Assembly (NCBI GenBank): GCA_027627225.1
Contig: CM051034.1
Coordinates: forward strand, 14,499,480 to 14,563,479
Source: Congeria kusceri
Taxonomy: Eukaryota; Mollusca; Bivalvia; Myida; Dreissenidae
Reading direction: 5' to 3'
Length of the DNA stretch: 64,000 nucleotides
The notes under the pieces are model-generated. The model made no database searches, was not told the DNA's origin, and worked only from the letters and a program-made list of their open reading frames with translations. Positions 37,001 to 52,000 of the stretch are shown one piece after another (the stretch's first letter is position 1; every line of letters starts with the position of its first letter). Both the position numbers and the translations under genes were made by a program.

Positions 37001-40000
37001 TAAAAAGTACCATAAAACAAAATTAAATAAAGAATACCTAATTAATAAAGTTATTCAGTACATACTTCTTTCGGAAGCTTACTTGCATTCTTTCATATAT
37101 AAATATATAAAGTTTTACAATAGCTTTTATTTCAGCATAATGAAACAATAAATTTTGATTTTTCTCGAAAACACAAAGTCATATGGCACCTTCTTGCACT
37201 AAGGGGGCGATATATACCTGTAACAAACACTACAACTTACCACTCTAGACTTCATGCTTGATGACCGTTTGACCAGGTAGGACTGTGGAAAGTTATATCT
37301 TCAGTAGCACACATATATACCGGTAACAAACACTACAACTTACCACTCTAGACTTCATGCTTGAGGACCGCTTGACCAGGTACGACTCGGCACTCCTATT
37401 AGACTGGCAACTTATATTTTCAGTAGCACACATATATACCTGTAACAAACACTACAAATTACCACTCTTGACTTCATGCTTGATGACCGTTTGACCAGGT
37501 AGGACTCTGGCAAATTATATTTTCAGTAGGACACATATATACTGGTAAAAACACTACAACTTACCACTCTAAGCTTTATGCTTGATGACCGTTTGACCAG
37601 GTAGGACTCTGGCAAGTTATATTTTCAGTAGCACACATATATACCGGTAGAAACACTACAACTTACCACTCTAGACTTCATGCTTGATGACCGTTTAACC
37701 AGGTAGGACTCTGGCACTCCAATTAGACTGGCAACCTTCATCTCTGTTGCACTCAACGCACTGAACTGCAAGAATTTTATAATAAATTAATGATCTGCTT
37801 TACAGCTATCAATAACCGTAGTGGTATAGAAATATATTGAAAAAATTGTTTTAGAGGTGCTTGTGTTAAACATAAAAAAGTGTACACATAGTAATGCATA
37901 CAAAGTAAATTTAGGTAATACATGCATTTTCAAGTTCTACTTTATATATGTTCGAGTGCTATGAGCGGATAACATCCCAGAACTTTATAATATATCATCG
38001 GATAGCAAATGGGCTCACATTCTTTACTATATCGTCCCTTGAAAGTCATCAGCATTATGTTCAAAGAGGGCTATCAGATAGCCCCCACTGGCTTTCAAGA
38101 GACGATATAAGCTGTAGGTGCATTACATCCACTGAACCAGTCAAAACTTGTACGGCAGTGTATGACATCACCACATTACTCTCTGGTGATGCTTAACCAT
38201 GATGTCAGAGTCTCAAGTTGCCATGGTCTGATATCACCAGTGGATTATAGGGATTGAAAAAAACAACACTCTTAGATGCAACTTTGAAAATGAGATAAAT
38301 ATGCGGAAAAGACTTATTTAATGTCGTTTATTGTAAATAATTTTAATCAGATAACTACAACAAATAGGATCTGACACGCGTTGTCATTTCATACCATAAT
38401 TTATTAAACGAGTTCAGGAATTTTGTTAGTAAGCGAGCCTTTGGTGAGCTTACTAACGAATTTCCTTTACGAGTTTAATAAAATATGGTATGAAATGACA
38501 ACGAGTGTCAGATCTTTTTTATCACATGCTTTTAAACGAAATAAAACTCTTCTAATTTTAACACAATAAGTTGGTAAATTCTCAAAGTTGTGTGCTGACG
38601 TGACGTCATTTCATGTTGATGACGTCATTTCACCAAAATAACGTCATGCGATTGGTCAGTCAAAGAATATGTAGCCAATGAAAACGCTCAAAATGTTATC
38701 TTACACATGTGTAAGATAGAAATATTCGTAATGGTTGTATTACACGGGAAACGAGGCATAGCATGTGATAAAACCCAATCTTCAGTAGAGTAGGATTCAG
38801 CAGGCTTGCTGCACTACTTGTTGGACACCAAAGCTCTCCTTTGGACTAGCGTTTTTTGAAATTTAACAATTTTCCAAACAATGACAAATCATTGAAAATG
38901 TATTGGAAATATTTAAATTTTCTCCATTTAGTTCATGAGAAGCTTAATAGTGATACAATTCTTGAATTATTGTGGTGTTATTCTTATATCAAAGTACTGT
39001 GTCCCTTTTACAATCCGGAATAACATCACTCAATACCCACACAAATATATATTTTCAACCCCACACCTAGAAATATATAAAATGACAAACATTTTGCGCA
39101 TACGAAGTGAATATAGCTGTTGTAACATTTTTATCTTGACACTTAAAAAATATGGTGAATACAGAACTCTCACCTGGCTCAGGTAGATGAACCAGTTTGG
39201 AGACACGTCCTTGGCAACATCATATGGTGTGACGAGGTACAAGAGATGGAGATGTGTAGACAGGACTATGGACTCCTCAGCCTTTGTCAGGTCGTTGTAT
39301 AACATACTGGCAAAGTCTGGATCTATGGGACCTGGAACATTATTCAACAGTCAAAGGTCAATGAATTTAATATAGAAAAATGAAATAAGAAAACATACTA
39401 ACAATCTTTTAAGAGTTTTGATGAAATATAACTTATTTCATGCCTATGTTCTGCAAAGTGGAGAAATCCTATGCAAGCTTCACATTTTCTGAGACAGATA
39501 CTGGTGTAAAATTATGTTTAATAGTGTAGACAAAACAAAAATTCTGCATTTTTATGCAACAATAATGGTGGTACCCTTATCAATACTGAATACACCTTGT
39601 ATGTGACAAGCTTGCTAAAGCTAACCTTTAAACGTTGCTCTTCCAAACGGCGTCACTTGAAGACTGTATTGTTCCGAGCAGTCGGCGTGAGGGTCCTCGG
39701 TCAGCGTCCGGGTCTGAAGTACGAGCCCTCCATCAACGAGCTTCTGTAGCGCATCCCGGCACAGTGCCATCATGTCCAGACCCAGGACTGACTGCTGAAT
39801 GGCCACCAGGGACCGGTTTACAAATCTGAACACCTCCTCTGTAGTGGTGGCAACCTGTAGTATGTTAAAAGCAAGCATTGACCAGTTGCAAAATCATAGA
39901 TCGCTCCACCTTTCTGCAGCCAAGCCCCTGCATTTCCTGATTCACCGTCTCGCGTATTACTTGGTCTAAGGTTGTTTGTCCAAGACTTTGAAGTCAATTG

Positions 40001-43000
40001 ATTGGATTATGCAACCATGTGCTATTATTTACAACTAAAATATAAACCCATAATTGGTCAACTCAATCCTTAACTGACAAATTGCAACTGGTGAATTGTT
40101 ACAGAGTTGGTGGCTATTTTTTTAGTGACAAACGTTTTCTTAGTGTAAATCAACCTGAACACAGGGCTCATGCTCACATTTCAAAAATGGTAAAACAAAG
40201 GTTCAAATGAAGTCACTTCTGAAATATTATTAAAGCAGTTGATCAAGAACATGGGTCTGCATAAAATACTGTTTGCTGCTTTGCTGCTTTAAACATACGG
40301 AATGTTGCCATAAATTCACTGACTAGCAAACATAACAGAAGCCAATTAAACCGGCTTTGTGCAGCCAAAACAAAATCTTCTGGACCTGTATTCCAGAAAC
40401 ATCTTAAATTTATCTTAAAATATTCTCACTTAAGTTCCAATTTTTGCAAGGCAATATTTTTAAAACTACATGTAAATTAATGATTCCTACTACGGTTAAG
40501 TAAATAGTTGATAATAATAAGTTGATAATTAGTGAACATTTAGCAGAATTTCATGTATACATGGAATAAAATGCTTAAGAAAAATGATGATGTTAAGGTT
40601 AATGATAAGATTTCACTTAAGATGTTTCTGGAAAACGACCCCTCGTCACAATTGTAAGGACAATCTTAGCAGCACAAGGACTTAATTTGCATATATGAGT
40701 GTACCTTGAGTCCGATGACAGACAGCAGCAGAACTCGTAGCCCCCTTGCCTCCTCATAAACAAGACTGCTGTGGCAGTTCTCAAGTGGGGCCGACAACAG
40801 TTCCATCACCTACACATACATGTAATGCCGTTACTGCCTTGTACAAATAATATGGTATATCACGAATTATTTTTAACAACTTTTTGGAAGAAGGAACTGG
40901 CAATATTCAAAGAAGTTGAGAGCCTTGAATAAGTACATGTAATATGCTACCTTCAACAATTCATTCAAGAATTGAGGCGCGTCATGGGAAAACCGGACTT
41001 AATGCATGTGCGTAAAGTGTCGTCCCCGATTAGCCTGTGCAGTCCGCACAGGCTAATCAAGGATGGTACTTTCCACCTACAGTGGATTTATGTTTAGAAG
41101 AGACTTCCTTGAAACAGAAAATACCATAAAAGCGCAAAGTGCCGGCCCGGATTAGCCTGTGCAGACTGCACAGGCTAATCCGGTACGACACTTTACGCAC
41201 ATGCATCAAGTCCGGTATTCCAACGACGGGCCTCAAATCATTTTGAACAACTTATTAGACAAAAAGCATTGGCTACTTTCAAACAAACTGAGAGCTTTTC
41301 AAAAGTAGTTTAGTACATTCAACAACTCTTGAAGTGATTAATTTTTTACAACTTATTGGAAACTAACAATATTCCAACAGACTGGAATAATAAGGTAAAT
41401 ACATTTATTTGCAAATGAATTCTACACCCTTTACACCAGAATAAAGAGAGATTCAGCCCGTTTATCAAAACAATTTGTGGCGCGTCGTGAGAAAACCGGT
41501 CTTAATGCATGTGCGTCAAGTGTCGTCCCAGATTAGCCTGTGCAATCCGCACAGGCATATATGGTATTTTCTGTTTCCCATAAATCCACTTTAGGCGGAA
41601 AGTGCCGTCCTGGATCAGCCTGTGCGGACTGCACAGGCTGATCCAGGACGACACTTTACGCACATGCATTAAGACCAGTTTTCTCATGACGCGCCACATT
41701 TATATCAGGGCTTTCCTTTGACCCGAGCTCCCAGGTTTTGACGCGTGGAAATTTCAAAATACGCTTGTTTGACTCGCGAGGTAATTACTTCATGCGTCAC
41801 TTTTGACCACGGGCAATTTCCGGACTTGCGTCATACAGTATAACTCGGCTGGCTGATTATCACAATCAGTCAAACAGCGATGTCAAAGTTGACAAAGTTG
41901 CTCGGCGATTATTGGTTGGAGGCGGAGTCGATCTTTAAAAAAGACGCTGTCCATCAGTGGTCAAGTTATGGTGTAGCTCAGCCCATTAGGCGGAGTTTTG
42001 TAGCACTGAAAAATCTATATTGACCAATTAAAACGCAGTTATATACGCTTACAATGAGGTGAACAATCGACACATCGGCGTAATATACATGTATCCAAAC
42101 TTAAGTCAATGTACATGAGTCAGTTTGAGTATGTTTATTCCCGACCATTTAACTTTTAAAACACAATTTACTCACCGCTTCCGTTGTTGATAATATCCAC
42201 ATTCCTAAACATAAAGGCATTGTTGTAAATTACTTTCCTGTATATTTCGGGTAAAATTATTAATATATTTCCAAAATTTGGAATCCGATTTCAACAAAAA
42301 TTCTGACTCTTACGTAACATTTCTTATATCCGAAATATCCACCATCCACTTGTAGTGTTCGAGTGTCATTAACATTTTTTAATAGTCTGTGAATTTCATG
42401 TAAATCCTTTGTTTTCTAGAAAAGCGCGCAAGTTATGCTGACACAAACGACGTCACGTTCCACGCATGGAAAGCGTGCGTGTATCGACCATGTGCTTTAC
42501 CAAATATATACATGTCATCTAGGAATAAAAATTCGCAGCGCAAGAACTTTGAAATCTTTTATTTTTTTATAAAACTTTCGTAGTGCAAAAACTTTACGAT
42601 CTTTAGAATTTGAATAACTATTTTATTGCAGTGTATTAATTATACTTTTTAAAAGTGAAACAATATTTGCGGACCGTAACTACGCATATTTTTTTGGGAA
42701 GTAAAGCCTACGTTTTATTGTTGTACATGATATGCGATTTCTATACAAAAAATTCATTGGTATTTTACGTATGTAAAGAATATGCTAAAATCGTCTTAAT
42801 AATAATCATAGTAATCATAATAAATAATAATAATAATAGATCTAGTAATAATAATAATAGATCTAATAATAATAATACTGGATCTAATAATAATAATATA
42901 ATAATCATAAGAAGAAAATAAAAATAAATAAATTAAAAAGAAAATAATATGTTAATAAAAAATAATAATTAATACATTTAAATAATATTAAATTATAAAA

Positions 43001-46000
43001 TAAAAATAATAAATTAATACAAATAATAATAAAAAGAAGGAAAACGAATGGAAACTACCTACAAATCATCGACTCTTGAAGGTTTATATCTGACTCTTGG
43101 CGAATTTGATTTTGACTCTTGAAAATTTGACCCCAAGAGTCAATGACTCTTGAAATTCAAAGTCTAAGGAAAGCCCTGTATATTATTTTACTTGCAAGCA
43201 TGTGCCAAGTCCAATTTTTAAATACTACCAAAGACTACTAGTTTAAGAGAGGGAAGTTGACATTCTCCCTAAGGATCTCCAAAGATACCTTGGACCTGTC
43301 TTCCGGCTTACAAATGAGAATGCTCTCTCCCGATGTGTCGATGCCGGCTCTACCTGCCCGGCCCACCATCTGCTTGTACTGGCTCCGAGTCATAAAGTTC
43401 CTACCGATGTATGGGCTGCCCAGTATCACCCTGAAGAGAAATCGGCATAAAAACATATAACCTAAGTAACACTGTCAGTAAAAATGTTTGACCTTTGCCT
43501 ATATTTATCATGGGTGCTGATATGGAGTTTTAATTTCAACTCACAATAATGCAACAATGTTAAATTTAATATTTTATTTATAACACTTGTTTCCATGATA
43601 CGGATTTTGGCTAATGCCTTAAAAATTTACAACAAATCCTGGAAAAGTTCTTAATTTCCATCTTGGCCTTCTTGTTCATTGTGATCTTTGATAAATGTAT
43701 CCGACACTCATGACCTGCATTAGTATAATTTAACACTTGAATTATTCCTTACCAGTTTAATCGGTTTAGTTTGTGCATGTGTCTTTCCAGCGTATTACAT
43801 CCAAAACATACAACGGAAGTGCAGAAACTATTTGTTAACATTACCAGCTAGTAATCGATTTATAATATAGGTACATTTGTGCATAAAGATAAGAGTCAAC
43901 TGAATTTTTCAGAGCTATACGTGAAAGAGGACTAAAATCAGACACAGTATTAACCTCTTCGCGGGAAGGTTGACCCCAGCAGCGAGTGTGGATGTGCACG
44001 TAAGAAGACACAGCGTGCCAGCGCTGTACGCCTCCTCTATCAACTTCCTCTCATCCGTGGTAAGCCCGCTGTGGTGGTACGCTATGCCAAACTGCAGTGT
44101 ACTCCGCAGAACGGGGCACATTTTACCGTCCGAGTCGCTGTAGAGTTCCTTCAATAGAGCCTTGCGTTCCTCCTGCTTTATCAGTGCCAGATGGCTACAA
44201 TTGAAGATACATGAAGTAGTAAGGGAAAGATCTACAGCCAAATAGCATTGTGCTGCACCCTGCTCCTATTTGGTTCCCCCCTGCTGCCCCTCTGGCTTGT
44301 CAACACAGAAATGTTGAATATCTTTTGTAACTCAATATATTTATGATAAATAAATAGAATATGCTTTAAAACCTTAATTAGAAGCATTGGACTCATGAAA
44401 ACCCTGGGTTTAGCAAATTATTAGAAAATGTTAACAAGCTGCTTTGGCTCCCCCCCCCCCCCTGCTCCTTTTAAGTAGCACCCTGTACCTTTTTTATCCT
44501 AGATCTTCCCCTAATAGTAGCATTAACACCGCATAGAAACGGCCAAACAAGTTTTCAAAATTATAACTCTACAGCTTACCATTGAGCACATAAAATGGAA
44601 CAAAAACTTGCTTAATGTAAAAACATCATTTTATGATCTACCACTGTCTTGTAGATTCTAAGCCAATTAGAACACTAACACCAAGTCTAAAATATGTACC
44701 TTCTGTAAGTGGCTATAAGTTTGGACAGCATCTTTGCCATGCTCTCACAGATTTTCTTCGTCGGACAGAAAAAGAGGCAAGAGTTGTCTGGTATGACCTC
44801 TAAGATGAGTCCCAGCAACTGGTCAGGGTCCAGTTTCAACATCTCTGGTCGGTACTGTACACCGGCAAAGGAGAACATGCTTTAGGACAAACAAAATTAA
44901 CTTTGGGGTTCCTGTTACATGCCAAAAGCTTACGTAGGTAGGTTGGAAAAAACATTTTATTTTACAACATTGTATGTTCTGAGTACACACATTTGACTAT
45001 ATGATCACTGCTTTTATGACTTATGTTATAATACTTCATTAATTTGAAAGTTAGTAGCCCAACTTAGTTCAGAACCAATAACTCAGACAAATTTAGGCAT
45101 GAATTGAAAACAGAAACAAAAATTTTACCATTTAAGTACAGTGTTCAATGGGCTTAAAGCCCTATTTAACGGATTCGTACTCAGCCATGCTTTCTAACAT
45201 GCTTTTTTCCTGTATAGTTAAGAAAATGTTTTAGTGTCACAAGAAAAAATTAGCTTTAGTCTGGTTATCGGAACCAAAACAATGTCTTCACCAAGCACTA
45301 AATGGAATGAAAAAATAAGAAATCTAAAAAAATTAACACTTCATTTTAACATGGTATTCACAATTTTTTCTTCAGACAAAGAACAAAATTATTGTTGTTA
45401 AACTACCCATAAACAATGCAAAAAGAAGTTCCGATTATGAGTGGAGCAAAGTAAAAAGTAGTTCCAATTACAATTGCAAAAATATATGTCAAATAATGTT
45501 AGAATCAAAATAATTTTTGTATTATTGTTGTTTATCGGCTAATAAACAACTCTTTGTTGTTCTGATGCGTGGCTATTAAACAACTCGGGCTAACGCCCTC
45601 GTGGTTTAATGCCTACGCATCAGAACTCCAAATCATTGTTTATTGGCCGATAAACAACAATAAATTGAAAATTATTTCTTAAATAACTAATCGTTCATAG
45701 TATTCAAGTGATCTTTTGGCTACGCTTTGAGCCAATACTGAGAACACAAATTCAAAACACTTACTGGTATTTCAAAGGCAAGGAATGTCGATGTTATCAA
45801 TTTTAATATTGATCATCGAAAGGCAGAAATGCCTATGTACTTTTTTCAAACAAAAGTATTTCTATAAAGTTTTGAGCATAGACTAAGCATTTAGACAGAA
45901 TTATACTGAATGTTATATAACACTTAAATGTGCTGTTCTATTTGTTCTGCAATAATTATCCCTAAACTGGGCACACAAATCAATCCAGACTAAGAATTAA

Positions 46001-49000
46001 AAAAAATATATTAATGCAAAAACAAAACACAGACTTTAAAACCCACACACCTGAAAATCGACTACTCGTTGATGGACAAACTGGTCTTCTGGACACTTGG
46101 CGGTCGGAAGCACCTGGTAGATATTGTCGGATACTTTCACATACTCAGTAAGTTCAACCTGGAAACAAAGGATCCCACTACGTAACAGAATATCAGAACA
46201 ATAGAACATGTACATGTGCACTGTTATTTCTGAAAATTGCTTTTTACAAATTCTGCTGTCATTCCAGTAAATTTCTAAAATATTACTTTCTTAATAAACA
46301 AGAGGGCCAAGATGGCCCTAGGTCGCTCACCTGAGTGTAAAGCATCATAATGGCTTTTAACAAAAAGATTGTTTAAGATTTCAATATTGCCATATAAGGA
46401 AAACTGTCCCGCCCCTTGGCGGCCAATTTTTTTAACGAATCAAAATGATTTACAGGAATTTGGTAGATGGTCATCCAAGGAACATGTATGTGAAATTATT
46501 TTAAAATCCAGCCAGTGGTTTCAGACAAGAAGATTTTTAAAGTTTTGAATATAGCCATTTAAGGAAAACTGCCCCGCCCCCTGGCGGCCAATTTTTTTAA
46601 TGAATCAAAATGATTTCCAGGAATTTGGAAGACGGTCACCTAAGGAACATGTGTGTGAATTTATTTTGAAATCCAGCCAGTGGTTTCAGACAAGAAAGTT
46701 TTAAAGTTTTCAATATAGCCATTTAAGATAACTGCCCCGCCACCTGGCGGCCATGTTTGTTAACGAATCAAAATGATTTCAAGGAATTTGGTAGAGGGTC
46801 ACCAAAGGTACAATTCTGACAAATTATTTTGAAATCCAGCCAGTGGTTTCAGACTATAAGATTTCTAAAGTTGTCAATATAGTTATATAAGGAAAACTGC
46901 CCCGCCTTCCTGGTGCCCATGTTTTTTAACAAATCAAAATAATTTCAAGGAATTCGGTAGAGGGTCACCCATGGAACATTTCTGTGAAATTATTTCAAAA
47001 TCCAGCCAGTGGTTTCAGACAAGGAGATTTTAAAAGTTTTCAATATAGCCATATAAGGAAAACTGCCCCGCGCCCTTGCCGCCATGTTTTTTAACGAATC
47101 AAAATGATTTGAAGGAATTTGGTAGAGGGTCACCAGTTCTGTGAAAACTATTTTCAAATCCAGCAAGTGGTTTCTGACCATTAGATTTTTTAAGTTTTCC
47201 AGTTTTTCAATATACTTCATTAAATTGAAGGAATTTAGTAAAGGACCATCCCAGGAACATTCCTGCCAAGTTTAATTAAAATCTGCCTAGTGGTTTCAGA
47301 GAAGCTGTTTGAAGTAAAATGTTGACGACCGACGACAGACTGACCACAATAGCTCACCCTGGAGCACTTTGTGCTCAGGTGAGCTAAAAAAAGACTATTT
47401 CTCTATTACTGCTACAGTAACTAACAATATTTGAGTGCAAACAAATTGCAACTGCAATATCTTGCAGACAAAAAAGAATAAAGTGGGAGCCAAGGATGGC
47501 CGAAGACCTAATGTTTTGAGGAGTTCCAGGAAAGTTTTGAGGCAGTTTCCTATGTAAAACCTGTATATAGTTATTTCAGAAACATTTTGGGAACAGTAAA
47601 AACGGTTGTTTCGAGGTGTCAGTGATGATCTTGGAACTTTTGCTCGAGGCCAATAGGTGGATGGCAACAGTTACAAATATCATCCATAATACCAAGAAAC
47701 AACAGTTTTAGTCCACATTTGTAACTGTTAAAATGATGATTCTAACATGATACTCGATAATTTTTCTATAGACAAAGAACAAAATTATTGTTGTTAAACT
47801 ACCCATAAACAGCGTGCAAAAAGAAGTCCAGCATTCTGAGCAGAGCATAGTTAAAAGTAGTTCCAATTGCAATTACAAAAATATATGTCATATCAAGTTA
47901 GAATCAAAATAATTTTTGTATTATCATTGTTTATTGGCCAATCAACAACTTTTTGTCGTTCTGATGCGTAGCTATTCAACAACTTGGGCTAAAGCCCTCG
48001 TGGCTTAATTCCTACACATCAGAACTCCTACCAGTAATCGTTGTTTATTGAACAACAAATAAACAGAAAATTATTTCTTAATTAATAGAACTTAAAAACA
48101 GAGCTGACTTACAGGTCGAAAATCGTTAGAGTAAACATCTGCATCAAGGAATTGTGTGATGTCACTGATGTTATTCAAGGTCGCACTCATACCAATGATC
48201 TGTGTTGATGCTGACATAACAAGAACATATTTAAAACAAACACACAATGATGACTAACAATGCATTTATTTAAAACAATGTCTTTAAAATATCCTGTGCT
48301 AAATATAACTGGTAAAGAAAAACAAGAGGGCCATGATGGCCCAAAGCGCTTACCTGAGAACTGGTACAATTGAAGACCATACTGTTGTGACAGGTTTGAA
48401 AATTAAGGTATCTGAACAATACGCAGAGGGGGATAGGATCAATTTTGATTTAAAACATCAGTTAGTGCAATGGGCCAACTAAAGTATGAGTTGGGTAGTG
48501 GATGTACGTATTTTTGCTAATGGTTCTCAAATCATTTTTCTATATATTCTTACCTGACCCTTTTTCATTAAGTCATTGACAATTCTGGAAAATGCAGAAA
48601 CAGGTAGATTTTTATGTCTTTTTCGCAAACAGTTTATGAGAACTAGTTGCAATAAAAAAAGATAATTGCGATGGCTGTGCTATAAGGTAAAGTTTTGTTT
48701 TTCTTTGATAATTTTCTGTCCAATGATGATAAATGATATTAATGCAGGTTCTGAAGACATCAGCCTAGGGACACATTTTAGGGAGAAGTCACTTCTCTCT
48801 CAGTTCAGTTTAGGGAGAAGTGAGGCCACTTCAATGAGAAGTGTTTTCCAAAAAGTGCTTAACCATAATTTTGCTTGTTATAACCATCATCAGACCATGT
48901 CAATCATTATCACAGTACCAAGTCCATCATCATCATCATCTTGAGGTCATCATCATCATCAAATTCTCCATAAATTAATAACAAGATATTTTCATGTTGT

Positions 49001-52000
49001 ATTATATGATTCTAGTTTCCAAGTGTTTTTTTTCCATTCTAGCATAAACACATCAATTAAAGTTTAAATTTAAATATTTTTTAAATATTTTTTTATCTAA
49101 ACATTCAGAATGCATCATAAAACATTGTTTTTTGGATTTCGAACAAAATTAAGTATACATTAATTATATTTGTTTCGTTATTATTTCATTTTTTTTATCA
49201 ATAAAACACTTCATTAAAATTACCTTGCAATTATTTATCCAATTTGAACAAACAATAAAATCCGTTAAAAACACCAGTCATTAATAATAACACATGTTAA
49301 ATCTAAGAAGAGTGACAGCGTGATATCATCAATTAGATTGGGCTTTCAAATCTGCAAGCCGTTAGCAACAGCTAATAGCAACAGTGTCGGTTTGACTTCA
49401 AAGTCTTTGAAGTGACTGCCGAGCTGGGGCCTTTGTCTAGCAGTTTTTAGCACTTAGCGATTAGCACGTGGTCAGTGAAAAAAGCATCAATCAATACCAC
49501 TGTACCTGAATAATGCAAGCACCGTCGATAGAGCATTAATGAATTAGTGTTCTAGGGAAAATGTCAAGGGTGTGAAAAAAAATCAGACAGTTGTTTCATT
49601 GCCTTGAATAAAATTGATATTTAAATGGGGTGATGCAGTGTCCGACAAATCATAGCCCGGAGCCCGAGGACTACCAAACATTTCTGTCGGGCTAACAGAA
49701 ATTCAAAGCATCAGCCCGTCGGGCTACTGCGTTTATTAAGGATCAGTAGCCCGACCTGCTTGCATAAGAGCCTTGCTTTGATAGCATCTCCCAACAGGCA
49801 CATGGCTGAGGGCGTTTAGAGCTACTGTATGTATTGGTTTTAATCCGATCAATTATGTGATCGACAAATTAGTAACACCATGCACCAATTTGTCAGACAC
49901 AAACTGTTCTGTTCTATTTGTAGCTTGTAATCATGTTAACCAATTGGAAGTTTTCATTCAAGGTCATGACCCTGCTATGCTTCATTTTTTTAACAACGAC
50001 TGGGTAATTTATTCATCACCTGTGGCGTTACGTCATTTAATTATGGGGAATCCCTTTGTTTTTACTATAGTGCTGAAATTTGCGATAATGCTTTTGATGT
50101 CGTAAAAACCACAAATGAACCTGAACAACAACAAAAGTGAGAAAATGATAGCAATTAAACTGATGGTTACGCATGCACAAATAAATTCCTTCTTTGTTAC
50201 ATTTAAAATATTCAAAGTTTGATCTCAATTTTCACCATGACCAAGATTCTTACCAATACATCACCTTACATTGTTGGAAAGATAAGGCCATAACCTTTTG
50301 AAAAAACAGCATGTCAAAAATTTCTATACGTTGTAACTGAAAATATTTACCTTAGAATAAACACCGGTTTTGACAGGCATGGGGGCTGCCATTTTGTGCA
50401 TGAATACATGGGGCAAAAGTTATGAAGCTGGGAACCACTAAGACAAAGTAGTGCCTAAAACTGTCTGTGTTTCTTATTTCTTACATAATTATATACCTTT
50501 AAATTGATACCAAAACATATCATTTAAACTGTATTTAAAAAATCATATGCATTATACACTGAACCCTATATGTTTCTTATCTAACTGACAACATGTAACC
50601 CTGAGGATGTGACTTCCGTTTTGGTGTAATTTGACCTGATGTGAAGCTGTTTTACGCCAATATAGTTACTAAACACTTGGAAATAATGCTGAAAGTTTTG
50701 TATTATGTGGGAAAACATTTTTAATAAATGCCATTGTCATATATTAATATTCACAGGTGTAGAATATTCACTACAAAAAAATGACAAATAATTTGCAAGA
50801 TCATTTAAGTGCAGTGTTGTTTATGGATTAAAATATTAATTTTATTTTCTTTAAAAATACTGTGTGGAATTGTTGATGGAATAATTACTTAATTTATTTA
50901 ATTTGCTTGAAATTAATCAGTTACTTGTATCAGTGTTTACATATTTGAGAATAAGTTTGAAGAGTTTTTTAATTGTTTTAAATTATGACATCTTTTATAT
51001 GTGTAACTGTCTTGATTAAGTTTAAATAGTGTTTACTTTTCAGCACATCAGCAAACAAGAAAATGGTGACATGCTGATTTTTTTGCCCTTACACACCTAA
51101 ATGCCCCAAATTTTGTACTAAAAGATGCACCTTTTTATTTGAATTAAACTGTTACTTCACAATATTGATTTGACCAATTAATGGGCACTGGGTGACCAGA
51201 AGGCTGAGGGTGCCAGATGACAAGACTTAGTGTACAACTTAACCGGATCCCCAATATTATCATTTATTGTTATTATTATTTAATTTTCTTAATATTATTT
51301 GTGTTATTAATGTGATATTGTTATGATGAAGTTTCTTTCCATTTTAAATACATAGGGTATGCATTTTTTTCATAATAAATAATGAAACTATTAGCTTGCC
51401 TTTCTGTATCGTGGAATTCATGCAAAATGTATTGGACTACCAATAAAAATATCTGGTAGCCCAAATGGGCTATCAGCGAATTTCCAAATTTGTCGGACAC
51501 TGGGTGATGAAATACATGATGAATTAAAATGGAAACTGTGTTACCAGGGAAATTATTGGATATTAACATAAATATTTACATCTAGTATGCATTGATATGT
51601 GTTTTGCGTATCATGTAATTATGTGTGTTTTTGAAAATTACTTTGATTACGTTCTCTTTTTTATGGAAGTTGACTTCAAAGCTTTTATGACTGGTGTTGG
51701 ATTGATAATTATTACTATGCGAAGTTTAAATCAGATGGCAAAGTGGACTTCTCCTTGATGAAATTTATGGGCGATTATCGCCCACGTCGCCTTCACGGTT
51801 ATGCCCTGCACCTGTAGTCTTACGTTTATAGACAAACTGAACACGATTGGTGAAGATTGGATGAAAAATGAAGTCTCTATCCTGAATAATGTCCATGTTT
51901 GCATTTTTTTTTTCACAAACAAAGAGCAATAACTCTGGTGTTTCTGGTCCGATTTTGCTTATATTTGACTTCACCTTTAATCTTATGGTCATAGACAAAC

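Noticed and set aside
42655..42921. 88-aa Asn-rich ORF
   Set aside because: Translation of an AAT microsatellite inside a transposable element.
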